Positions 1-8,786 of a stretch of 64,000 nt of DNA are shown in pieces. How positions within the stretch are numbered: position 1 is the first letter of the stretch; each line of letters begins with the position of its first letter. Under the pieces are notes generated by a model. It saw only the letters and a list, made by a program, of their open reading frames with translations, was not told where the DNA came from and searched no databases. The DNA is from Bacteroides reticulotermitis JCM 10512 (GTDB lineage Bacteria; Bacteroidota; Bacteroidia; Bacteroidales; Bacteroidaceae), in the NCBI RefSeq assembly GCF_000517545.1, contig NZ_BAIV01000021.1, positions 42,319-106,318 of the forward strand, written 5' to 3'. The position numbers were made by a program, and so were the translations under genes.

Positions 1-1563
1 TTTTCAGTCGGAGTATTAAGTCTCCAAGCATCACGGTTACGCCCGGCCTTGATAACAACTGCATCATCACCTTGATCGAAAGTACAGTTTTCTACTAAGA
101 AGTCCTTAGTCATTTCAAGGTCAATTCCATCATTGTTATGTCCGTGTGCACGGACATCCAAATTACGGGCAACTCCATTCTCACACATATAAATATGAAT
201 TGTCCAAAACGGACTTTCCCTGATTTTGAAACTGTCAAGCAAAACATTCCTGCACCGGTTGAAATGAATCAGATGCGGGCGGAGATTATTTTCATCCTTT
301 GCCATTTGCCGTTTTTCAACAGGTACATCAAAAGATGCCATATCATACAGTTTTTTCAAAGCGTCAAGATGTGGTTGTGGTCGTTTAAACCAGGTTCTCC
401 ACGTTTCCATTTTCGGTTTTAACATACCCCTACCGGTAATGGCAATGTTTTCGCAATTAAAAGCATAGAGCAAAGGCGAATAGTTATAACATTCCATACC
501 CTCCCACGAAGTCATTACGGCAGGCAAATAATCGGACGGATTATCCGAAAACAGTAACACCGCCCCTTCCTCCAGATACAAATTGACATTGCTGAGGAAA
601 TGAATAGGTCCGGTCAGCCATTCACCTGCAGGCACAACCACACGCCCCCCACCCGCCTTATTACATTCTAAAATGGCTTTAGCAAAAACTTTCGTATTAT
701 CAAATTTACCTCCCGATTGAGCTCCGTATTTTGTTATAGGAAAATCTTTTTGAGGAAAACGGAAAACACGAATCAATGGCATCGAAAAAGGGGCATCAAC
801 AGCCAATAAGTCGTAAGGCAAGAGTTCCTTTTCAAGAGGAAGTTTAAGTTCTCTGATGCCATCTACAGCTAACTGTGCAATAAATGTCGCACCAGAAGCG
901 TTCAAGTGCGTATCATCTTGTTTCCCTTTTGGAAAACGTTTATGTACCCCAGCATCAAACCAAACAAAGAGCTTTTTTGAAGTAGAGTCGCCAAGTTCTT
1001 GTATTTTCACCCGTGATTTAGCCTCCATATCTATAAGTGGAACGTTTAATTCCTTTGCCAAAGAACGTACTACACCCGGATATTCCCCATGGTATCTAGA
1101 AGAACGCCTTTATCATCAAACTTTCGACGAACAATGGAAGTCATCAGTATAGGATTGGCACCTTTTTCTTTTGTTTCACGCATAAAACGAGTTAGATTCT
1201 CCCGATATGCACCCTGAGGATCAGCATATACAGAAGGCTTCTCTTTTTTTCATCATTGTGTCCAAATTGGATGAAAACATAATCGCCCGGTTTCAGCCGT
1301 TCAACAACTCTCTGCCAACTCCCCTCATCTATAAAGCTTTTTGTACTTCGTCCATTTTGTGCATGATTTTCAAACTTGACATTTGCCGTATCAAAAAACA
1401 GAGGGAATGCCATCGCCCAACCTCTTTCCGGATTATCAGTCGTATCTTTGGGTGCCATCGTTGAATCACCAATAGTAAAAACTGTTATTTTACTTTTTGT
1501 TGTAAAAGAAAGGCAAATAAAAGCGAATGCAAAAAGGGCTGTAACAGATATTTTTTTTAGCAT
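1..1563 (-). CDS. CE12 rhamnogalacturonan acetylesterase fused to GH28 polygalacturonase (partial, two frameshifts)
   Basis: This is a secreted two-domain pectin enzyme running off the left edge, so its C-terminus is missing. It starts at MLKKISVTALFAF (signal peptide). The first domain is an SGNH esterase of the rhamnogalacturonan acetylesterase type, with block I IGDSTM, block III FGHND and a DDTH acid/base block. After a linker, a GH28 right-handed beta-helix begins near KYGAQSGGKFDNTK and shows NNDGIDLE and GDDAVVIKAGRN, the catalytic-aspartate motifs. The reading frame breaks twice. Seven A instead of eight follow HNDE near 1245, and one base is missing in the codons for DTHGEY near 1092. 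Restoring one base at each site gives one continuous protein. It follows the neighbouring CE12 gene by about 40 bases in the same direction, so the two are probably co-transcribed. The predicted role is deacetylation plus hydrolysis of pectin backbone in the periplasm. Confidence 0.8.
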
Positions 1564-1602
1564 AATCATTTCCTTTAAATGTAAAATCACTATTGGAGTA
1601 TT

Positions 1603-2844
1603 TCAGTTTCCATCCGGTTTCTCAATTTCATACAATGGAGCTAAATCCCAGTGAAAGGTGTTAAATTCGTCCGGTTTGGCAGGATCGATTTTTTTGTATT
1701 CGGGCAAAATATGTTTTAACAAAGGAATTTTACTATCTCTGATTCCACGTAAAACACATTGAGCGACTTCATAAGCGCCAAAAGCACTGAAATGTGTATT
1801 GTCGGCCAGAGCCTTTGTCTGTCCGGGAAAAGTATTTGCAGGATAATGAACGAATGCTTTCTTGGAATTCTCCGTGCCAAACGCCTCGTAGAGCACGGCT
1901 GTCATTTGCGTAAGGTCAATCAGCGAAATATTTTCTTTCTTTGCCAGCCAGCGCACCGCATCATCGTATTCACCGTGAGTATCTTTAATTCTTCCATTGT
2001 CATCAAACTGACGTCGGGAAGTAGGTGTCACCAATACGAGATTGGCTCCTTTATTTCTTGCTTCGTCAATGATTGTTTTCAGGTTTGTCACAAAAGAAAA
2101 ATACGCACCCTTACCTGCACCACTTTCTTTTTGGTCATTATGGCCAAATTCAATGAATACATAGTCACCTGCTTTCATTTTCGAAACTGCTTGCCGCAAC
2201 CGCCCTCTACCAATAAAAGAGCCTGCTGTTTCTCCACTTTCAGCGTAATTGGCAATTGCAATGCCCGTGTCAAAAAAGAGGGGAATCATCTGTCCCCAAC
2301 TTGCCCAAGGCTCACGGCTTTGATCAACCACCGTACTGTTACCGCAAAGATATACAGTGACGACACTGTCGGCTGCCGGTCGGATACGGATACTTTGGCA
2401 CAGGGGTGTATCTCCATTAAATTCGAGTGTAAGACGGTCATCCCAAGTCATATAATCTTTTTCACGATCTTTTATTTTCACCGAGTCCCCGTCAGAGATA
2501 CGTGGCGTACGCTTGTTGACGACAAAGGACTGTTCCACGAATTGACCTTTTTTCGTAACCAGACGTTGGACGAACAGACGGCGGTTTTCAGCGCGGACGG
2601 TAGTTACCCCCGCCTGTTTCTTGCCACCGAGCGTTACGGTAACAAGATAATTCCCGTCAGGCACTTTCACCGAATAAAAAAAAGGTTTCTTACCGCCTTT
2701 TAGCGGAGTGGGCACAAAATCATATCCATATCCTCTTACATCGGAATAACGGGCAGTGTCCGTTAGATGATAAATTTCATCCGTTTTCTGCGCCCGCAAA
2801 CATACTGCCACAACCAACAACAAACTCAAAAACAAAACTTTCAT
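1603..2844 (-). CDS. Rhamnogalacturonan acetylesterase family protein (CE12, SGNH hydrolase)
   Basis: This 413-aa exported esterase is predicted to remove acetyl groups from rhamnogalacturonan. The signal peptide is MKVLFLSLLLVVAVCLRAQ. Residues of about 20-160 form an N-terminal beta-domain of the type that precedes CE12 domains in Bacteroides. The SGNH core follows with YLCGNSTVVDQS as block I, FIEFGHNDQKE as block III and ADNTHFSAFGA carrying the Asp/His pair. Block I reads GNS rather than the usual GDS, while the nucleophilic Ser is kept. The stop of the upstream SASA-CE4 gene is 22 bases away, and the CE12-GH28 gene starts about 40 bases downstream, consistent with one operon. Two CE12 domains in adjacent genes suggest complementary acetyl-position specificities, which is an inference. 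Confidence 0.85.
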   Translation of the reverse strand: MKVLFLSLLLVVAVCLRAQKTDEIYHLTDTARYSDVRGYGYDFVPTPLKGGKKPFFYSVKVPDGNYLVTVTLGGKKQAGVTTVRAENRRLFVQRLVTKKGQFVEQSFVVNKRTPRISDGDSVKIKDREKDYMTWDDRLTLEFNGDTPLCQSIRIRPAADSVVTVYLCGNSTVVDQSREPWASWGQMIPLFFDTGIAIANYAESGETAGSFIGRGRLRQAVSKMKAGDYVFIEFGHNDQKESGAGKGAYFSFVTNLKTIIDEARNKGANLVLVTPTSRRQFDDNGRIKDTHGEYDDAVRWLAKKENISLIDLTQMTAVLYEAFGTENSKKAFVHYPANTFPGQTKALADNTHFSAFGAYEVAQCVLRGIRDSKIPLLKHILPEYKKIDPAKPDEFNTFHWDLAPLYEIEKPDGN

Positions 2845-2865
2845 TTCTTCATGCTTTAAATTATT

Positions 2866-4653
2866 CTATTTATTTATTACCTCTACATCAATTTTGCCAC
2901 CAAAAGGATCAAAGTCAAAAAGTGCCTTATCTTGAAGTATTCTCACTTTTAATTTTTTCTTCCCTTGACGGACTGCAACTTTCTTTATACCCTTCCGTCC
3001 AATGACAGCGGTTAAAGGTTCGGTGAAAAGGTTTTTATCCAATGCCAACCGTGGAACGACGCTAAAGCCTTTATCCGTTTTTGCCACATCACAAGTTACC
3101 GCTTTTTGTTCCTTTACATAAGCGGCAACTTCGCGGAAAGTTCCCACCCATATCCTGTCTTCCAGTGTCTTCACCTTTTTCAGATACTCCCAAAAGATAC
3201 CCGCATCACTGAAATGGTCATAGCCGTATGTTATCCCGTGGGTCATAGTCACTCCCCAACCTTTGTTCCCGAGTAGGTCAGCCAAACGCCTGTCCAGATT
3301 CTCCCTGGTACTTTTTCCCCCGACCGAAAATTGCAGGGTGCGTGTTCCGATCCGGTTTTTCTCTGCAAAAGCAATGGTTTCGTTGTTTTTGGCATTTCCG
3401 GGATAGCAGAAAGTGCGGGGGAAAACACCCGTATTCTGAAAAATAACAGTATCGTTGTGCTCTAATTCATGGTGCAATTCCTCCGGAGAAAGTTTTGTCA
3501 CATTGCGGTGAGCCCAGCCATGACTGGAAATTTCGTGTCCCTTGTCCGCCATTTTCTTCATCTGGGACCACGTCATACGTGCAAATCCCCGCTGATAAGT
3601 TGTGTCGGCTATTGTCCGACCATTCACCCAAAATGTACCTCTGAAACCGAGTTTCTCCATTGCAGGAGCAACCAACGAATAATGTTCCGCCAATCCGTCA
3701 TCAAAGGTGAAGCTGATAGCGCAGGCCTTGTCATCCTTGTATCTGGCGACGCGAAAACCTGAGCCATTCAGTATTAATATTTTATCTAAAGTCTTATAGA
3801 CTTTCTTTCCCAAATATTCCGCCGATTTTTCATTAAAATGTGTCCGGTCCTTTTGTAATTCCTGTGCGGACATATCAATGAGATAAGCATTAGGATCTTC
3901 ATTGGCTATACGTTTCATGGCAGCATCAATTTCAGGCTTGTAATGACGGTTCGACTCGGGAATAGAGCCAAAAACAAAGGGTAGTTTTGAATAATCCTTT
4001 CCCGTTTTTTCGGTCAGATGATTACGCACATAAGCAATCACTGCTTTCAGGTTATCGTAATATTTTCCGGCATACCGGTCATCACTCTCTCCCTGATGCC
4101 ACAGAAATGCATCTATCTGATAACCTCCTTCAAGTTTAGACAATGTAGAATCAATCGCCGCATCAATAGCATCGGTAAACGAGAGCAAGAGTGACTTTCC
4201 CTTCTTTTCAAAAGAAACGGTTTTCTCAAGCCATTCCGTATTTGCCGACCAGTACCGGCCTTTAGCAGTGTCGTTGGGATATTGTATGGAAGTTCCTCCA
4301 ACCACATACTTCACGACATAAAAATTTTCCTGTAGGACTTGTTCCAGAAGATAATAGGTTACCGCGTCATACGTCCAGAAGCCTTCTGAAATCCGGCCTT
4401 TGGGAAAATAGGGTATAAAATGCCCATCATTACGATTCTGAGAGATTTTACAATATTTATACGCACCATCCTTAAAATAGACAGTGTCTATTGCCAATTT
4501 TTTTATATACTCCGGTAGAAGTTTATTGCTTACCCGACCATCGGTATTTGACTGTCCTGCCGTAATAAACACATGAGTATTTTTTTTCTGTGCTGAAACC
4601 AGAAAAACAAAAAACAGACAAAAGATTATAAATAAAGAATTCTTTTTATTCAT
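2866..4653 (-). CDS. Double carbohydrate esterase: SASA-type acetylesterase fused to CE4/NodB polysaccharide deacetylase
   Basis: This secreted protein of about 595 aa has two esterase domains. The start is placed at MNKKNSLFIIFCLFF, which begins a clean signal peptide. The longer frame starts inside a mobile repeat and adds MYFFKWAHTNK, so it is rejected. The N-terminal domain is a SASA/DUF303-type serine esterase with ITAGQSNTDGR (nucleophile) and FLWHQGESDD. The C-terminal third is a NodB-homology domain with SFTFDDG (motif 1), EISSHGWAHRN (His pair for the metal) and RTFCYPGNAKN (motif 3). Both activities remove acetyl groups, so the protein probably strips differently placed acetates from one polysaccharide. 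It lies directly upstream of the CE12 gene in the operon. A 99-bp MITE sits 12 bases upstream of the start, between this gene and its likely former promoter. Confidence 0.82.
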   Translation of the reverse strand: MNKKNSLFIIFCLFFVFLVSAQKKNTHVFITAGQSNTDGRVSNKLLPEYIKKLAIDTVYFKDGAYKYCKISQNRNDGHFIPYFPKGRISEGFWTYDAVTYYLLEQVLQENFYVVKYVVGGTSIQYPNDTAKGRYWSANTEWLEKTVSFEKKGKSLLLSFTDAIDAAIDSTLSKLEGGYQIDAFLWHQGESDDRYAGKYYDNLKAVIAYVRNHLTEKTGKDYSKLPFVFGSIPESNRHYKPEIDAAMKRIANEDPNAYLIDMSAQELQKDRTHFNEKSAEYLGKKVYKTLDKILILNGSGFRVARYKDDKACAISFTFDDGLAEHYSLVAPAMEKLGFRGTFWVNGRTIADTTYQRGFARMTWSQMKKMADKGHEISSHGWAHRNVTKLSPEELHHELEHNDTVIFQNTGVFPRTFCYPGNAKNNETIAFAEKNRIGTRTLQFSVGGKSTRENLDRRLADLLGNKGWGVTMTHGITYGYDHFSDAGIFWEYLKKVKTLEDRIWVGTFREVAAYVKEQKAVTCDVAKTDKGFSVVPRLALDKNLFTEPLTAVIGRKGIKKVAVRQGKKKLKVRILQDKALFDFDPFGGKIDVEVINK

Positions 4654-4664
4654 TTTATTGGTAT

Positions 4665-4763
4665 GAGCCCACTTGAAAAAGTACATTTTGGCACTTTTAC
4701 CCCCTTTAAGAAGCGCTCGTAGGGCGTTAATTTATAACAAAAAAGACTTTTTCAAGTGGACTC
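4665..4763. mobile_element. 99-bp MITE-like element with 18-bp terminal inverted repeats and 7-bp target duplication
   Basis: The left end reads GAGCCCACTTGAAAAAGT and the right end reads ACTTTTTCAAGTGGACTC, which are inverted repeats of 18 bases with one mismatch. The element is flanked on both sides by TTGGTAT (4658-4664 and 4764-4770), a perfect 7-bp direct repeat that looks like a target-site duplication. The interior holds no ORF, so mobility would need a transposase supplied elsewhere. It separates the SASA-CE4 gene from the GH43 remnant and places new sequence in the leader of the former. Confidence 0.85.
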
Positions 4764-4792
4764 TTGGTATTTATTCTTCAAATTATTATTAA

Positions 4793-5115
4793 TTACTGAG
4801 CTTTATATTCAAACCAATCATAAGAAGCTTCATTTTTTGATGGCTTACCGTTACTTGTAGCATAAACTCCAATGCCCGGACCATTGAATTTATTGAATTT
4901 GTTATCTGAAATAACTTCTAAGCTTTGTATTACACCGATATTTATCATTTTTTCAGACGTTTCCCCAAAACTGAAATTCACATCCAAGCCCTTTGCCTCC
5001 ACTTTCAGATAAACATCTTGCTTGTTATAAGGAACCTGTTTAGTCATTTCCTTCTTTCCAATTATCACTAGAGCAAAGAGAGGATTAATAAAAAAAATCT
5101 CGTATTCACTTTTAT
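4793..5115 (-). pseudogene. GH43 C-terminal remnant (concanavalin-like domain)
   Basis: The frame encodes the last ~90 residues of a GH43-type beta-xylosidase or arabinofuranosidase. It matches the jelly-roll domain that follows the catalytic propeller: DVYLKVEAKGLDVNFSFG, then FNGPGIGVYATSNG and ASYDWFEY at the end. No catalytic propeller is present. Upstream, the frame runs only about 47 bases before reaching the end of the GH2 gene, and no convincing start codon or signal peptide exists. It is best read as the tail left after a deletion joined GH2 to the end of a former GH43 gene. Translation from a GTG at 5068 is possible but unlikely to give a functional protein. Confidence 0.7.
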
Positions 5116-7511
5116 TTATTTCGTTTCTAAATTCATTTCCACATTTTTCAATCCTGCCACACTCGCTTTAATCTTCACTTTACCAGCGGATTGTGCAGAA
5201 CGGAGAACTGCCATGGCAAAACCATTGTGCAACTGTCTCTTATTGCCCGCAAACAATTCATTGCTTTTATGGTCGCCGTTGTCCACTGCAATCAGGCGGG
5301 CTGGGCCCGATACATCAAAAACAACTTCTCGCGTAACAGTAGGGACTTTACGACCTTTGTTGTCTACTGCACATACCTTTATATACTGCAAATCCATACC
5401 ATCCGCTACCCAATTATTGTTTTCCGGTTCAAGACGCAAAGCGACAGCTTTTCCGGTTGTTTCCAATTGATGGCGGGCTACTTCTTTGCCATCAATACGG
5501 GCAATGGCGGTTATCTTTCCTTCCACGTATGGAATATTCTGCCAGAGAATTTGATTACGTTTACTAACATCTTTAAAATCATTCTTCTTTATACCAAAGG
5601 ACTTCCCGTTCACCAAAAGTTCTACTTTATCGGCATTGGTAAAAGTAAAAACATTATATAGTTTTCCCTCTTCCCGATTCCAATGGTCAGATATATTCAA
5701 TGTTCCAATAGTTTGCTCATTCCATTCCATACTCTCAGAGGCCTTGTCTACGATACCTATATATACCATAGACTCATCGTTAAAAGCACTCTTTATCAGG
5801 TATGCCTGAGGAAAAGGATTTAGCGCATGGTCAAAATAAGAAAAACTCCAACCTTTGTTGGGCCAACCTCTTGATTCCCCCCAATATTCTATTGCCCCCC
5901 AATAAGCAAGTCCTACCATTTTTTCCCTATCCATCCCAAAATATGGTGCAAGTCGTTCATTCGTAGTAGCCTCGCTTTGGTAAATAATCATATCGGGAGC
6001 ATGTTTTAGATATTCCGAATAATTCATCCAACGGTAATTGAAACTTGCTATATCGGTGACGGTAGCAAGTTCGGGCGGAAGTATTTTTGTATTAAAGTCC
6101 AAATCGTTCTTAGAAATGCCACCCGCACGGGAAGGATACATCGCTACTGTAGTCTTGCGGGTAGGATCATACCGTTTTACCAGTATGTCAAGCATCCGGT
6201 AGGTGGTTACTCCCCAGTCGCCTGTAGGGAAACCTGCTAAGTCTTCACGCATCTGTAGTTCATTGCCGAGGCTCCACATAATGACGGAAGGATGATTCCT
6301 GTCGCGCTTTATCCACTCAGGTATATTTCTAAAAACAATATCAGTCCAAGGTACACGTCCCGCCCAATAATCTTTATTACTCCATTTATCGTAAAGTTCA
6401 TCAGTAATCAAAATACCATATTTATCGGCAAGGCGCAAAAACGATTCGGAATATGGATTATGGGAAGTACGTATGTGGTTGTATCCAAACTCTTTCAGCT
6501 TCTTGAACATACGCTCAATAGCAAATTCGTGGGCAGCCGCTCCAACCGCCCCCAAATCGTGATGGTTGGCAACGCCTTTGAGGAAAACCTTTTTCCCATT
6601 CAATCTGAATCCGTATTCTTTTGAAAATTCGATAGAGCGAATGCCGAATTTCTCCGTTACGTTATCTATAATTTTTCCGTCCAGCGACAAAGAAATTTCA
6701 GCGGTGTAAAGATTCGGATGCTCGCAATCCCAAAGTTGTGGATCAGCAACATTCACCACGGGTAATGGTACTTCATCCGTTTGCTTTTTTGACCTTTTAG
6801 GAGCTATGGTTTTAGTTTCACCTACCAGCCTCCCACCAGGAGAAAAGATCTTAACCGAGATTTCCATATCCGCACTTTTCCCCCGAAAGCCCTCAATTTC
6901 CACCTGTAGATTTACTTTAGCATTTTCGGCTGAAATCTCCGGGGTGGTGATAAAAACCCCATGCCGTGCAACGGAAATAGAATCCTTTACAATTAAATGT
7001 ACATCCCTGAACAATCCGCCACCGGTATACCAACGTGAGTTTCCACGAGTACTGGCATATACAGCTACAGCATTGTCGCCATCGTAATTAATACGCTTGG
7101 TGATGTCTGCTTCAAAGCCGAGGTAACCGTAATCGGTACCACCCACTTTTTCTCCATTCAGATATACGTCTCCATTGAGCATAATACCTTCAATATCAAG
7201 CAAGACGCGCTTTCCTTTCCACTTAGGATCGGCTTTGAACGTTTTACGGTACCAGCTTCTCCCATTGCCTTGTATCCGCGCTGACTATTTCCCGATTTCT
7301 CCCAAGGCATTTCAATTTGAAAATCGTGTGGTAAATCAATGCTACGCCAACTATTGTCATCGAAATCAATAGCCGGTGCATTTTCCACGTGGCCCAAATT
7401 AAATTTCCAATTGAAATTGAAATTAAATTCCTTTCTGGATACATTCTGTGAAAAAATACATACAGAAACGAATGTATAAAAAACAAGAAAACATATTGCC
7501 TTCATAATCAT
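5116..7511 (-). CDS. GH2 family beta-galactosidase/beta-glucuronidase (one frameshift)
   Basis: This is a GH2 enzyme of about 798 aa in two overlapping frames. The N-terminal part (7158-7511) has the signal peptide KAICFLVFYTFVSVCIFSQN and the opening sugar-binding domain with FNFNWKFNLGHVENAP and DLPHDFQIEMPW. The second frame continues with LDIEGIMLNGDVYLNGEKVG, the GH2 TIM barrel with the acid/base Glu in IMWSLGNELQM and the nucleophile Glu in MIIYQSEATTNE, and C-terminal beta domains. Near 7255 one base is missing, probably a G in the codons for EGWYRKTF. Restoring it fuses the frames without loss. In a pectin locus it would act on galactan or uronic-acid side chains, which is inference. 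It ends one base before the GH43 remnant begins. Confidence 0.85.
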
Positions 7512-7551
7512 TACATAAATTTGAGAACTTAAAAAGAAGGAGAGAGTTTTG

Positions 7552-8320
7552 GTAACTACTCAGGTCCTTTAAAATAGAAAATAGTATTGTAATTGGTGTT
7601 GGTGTTGATATCCGGTTGATAATCTATCGGTCATTTTTTCTTCTTTGTTTGTATTGGTCTTTACCTTTGCACTGTGGAAGAACAATTGAATGATATCCCC
7701 TTTATCCTCTCTACTTTATATGAGGAGTTGACTTCCCTTCGCAACCAGTTTTCCAGTGTTGCAAAGGAGAAAAAGACTCTTCTCAAAGAGTTGGCTTCCA
7801 AAGATCGTCTTCTTGGTTTGAAGGATCAAGAGATAAAACGACTCACCAGTGAGAACCTCAAGCTGCAAAAGAAACTATCCTCTTTTGAGCTTCCTGTGAA
7901 GAACAGCTGCAATAGCAGTATCCCAGCCTCAAAGAATCCGATTGCAAGGGCACAGATATTGCGCACCCGTTCGCTCCGCCGGAAATCGGATCTGCCCACC
8001 GGAGGGCAGCCCGGGCATGAGGGTCACACTTTGGAGTATTGTCCTGATCCTGATGTTATTCAAACCCACGTGTGCGAGTATTGCAGGCATTGCGGCGGTT
8101 CTTTGTCAGGGGTTCCATCCAGGGTGGAAGGTACACGTCAGGTCATTGATCTTCCTACCATAGCTCCCTTGGTAACCGAACATCGGATTTGTAGCAGAGA
8201 ATGCACTTGTGGACACATCAATAAAGCGGATTTTCCTGTGGATGTTCGTTCCAGAATATCTTACGGCCCCCGCATACAAGCGTTTATCTCTTACACTAAC
8301 ACCGTTCAATGCATTCCTTA
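7552..8320 (+). mobile_element. IS66-family insertion sequence, truncated at its right side
   Basis: The block begins near GTAACTACTCAGG, which resembles the GTAA start of IS66-type ends. It contains the first ~215 codons of a TnpC transposase and then stops abruptly inside a SusC-like gene on the opposite strand at about 8316-8322. No right end and no target duplication can be seen. The missing part, plus the rest of susC and all of susD, was probably lost in an adjacent deletion. Confidence 0.65.
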
Positions 8321-8321
8321 A
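7674..8321 (+). pseudogene. IS66 transposase N-terminal fragment (TnpC)
   Basis: Starting at a GTG, the frame shows the coiled-coil N-terminus typical of IS66 TnpC (KEKKTLLKELASKDRLLGLK). It continues with the basic linker, GGQPGHEGHTLEY, and a zinc-finger pair CEYCRHCGG and CSRECTCGH. The DDE catalytic domain is entirely missing. The frame reads across the junction into the reverse complement of a SusC gene and stops there. It cannot encode an active transposase. Full IS66 transposases are about 500 aa, so less than half survives. Confidence 0.85.
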
Positions 8322-8592
8322 ATCCTATAAAGCTAATGGAGATGATGCCATTTTTAGGCACATTGTGCAGAGTGAATTTTCCGTCCAGATCGGTAATGAT
8401 ACCATTAGTTGTACCTTTCAACAAAATACTGGCACCTATAATCGGCTCACCGACATTATCCGTTACAGTTCCGGATATTGATTTTCCCTGAGCAAATAAT
8501 ACGCAGGGGCTATACAATAAAGCAATGAATACCAATTTTAAACAATTCGTCCCTATGACAAATATCTTTCGTCTTTTCTTCATGTTTTCCAT
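8316..8592 (-). pseudogene. SusC-like TonB-dependent transporter, N-terminal stub
   Basis: The stub keeps the start of a SusC protein: an exported N-terminus (KLVFIALLYSPCVLFAQGK) and most of the carboxypeptidase-D-like regulatory domain (SISGTVTDNVGEPIIGAS, then DLDGKFTLHNVPKNG and SISFIGFKE). The frame then runs into IS66 sequence and stops. The plug, barrel and following SusD are all absent. It lies between the first HTCS gene and the first set of pectin enzymes, where a susCD pair would be expected. This locus has therefore lost its outer-membrane uptake machinery. Confidence 0.88.
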
Positions 8593-8657
8593 GTGAATTT
8601 AAGAGTTAATAAATAAAAGATTAACTAAAACTAAATGAGCTCTATTTAGTTACGAGA

Positions 8658-8693
8658 CAAAAGTATAAAGGAAATGCTGGCTTGGCAATACCT
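8658..8693 (-). promoter_or_regulatory. Candidate Bacteroides promoter of the truncated susC
   Basis: On the minus strand TACTTTTG fits the TAnnTTTG -7 consensus of Bacteroides. A TTG-containing -33-like segment lies about 20 bases upstream. It is placed 66 bases before the susC stub start. Confidence 0.5.
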
Positions 8694-8717
8694 GATACTG
8701 CCATATAGGTGGAGATA

Positions 8718-8762
8718 TGTACGTCTTCGTGGAAAGTCGTACACCCTTTTTTTAAGTTGTAC
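8718..8762 (-). promoter_or_regulatory. Candidate HTCS operator: 20-bp-spaced direct repeats AAGTYGTAC
   Basis: AAGTCGTAC (8734-8742) and AAGTTGTAC (8754-8762) are direct repeats with starts 20 bases apart, about two helical turns. A GTACG at 8718-8722 forms an inverted partner to the first repeat. The block lies just upstream of the susC promoter and just downstream of the HTCS gene, the normal position for an HTCS activator site. Confidence 0.5.
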
Positions 8763-8786
8763 GATAATACAGGCTTTTGAACGGCA

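Noticed and set aside
1759..2703. 314-codon open frame on the plus strand
   Set aside because: It lies wholly antisense to the well-supported CE12 gene, has no domain motifs, and mirrors the codon pattern of the opposite strand.
4654..4686. Upstream start of the SASA-CE4 gene adding 11 residues
   Set aside because: The added codons lie in the MITE end and its target duplication, and the downstream Met begins a standard signal peptide.
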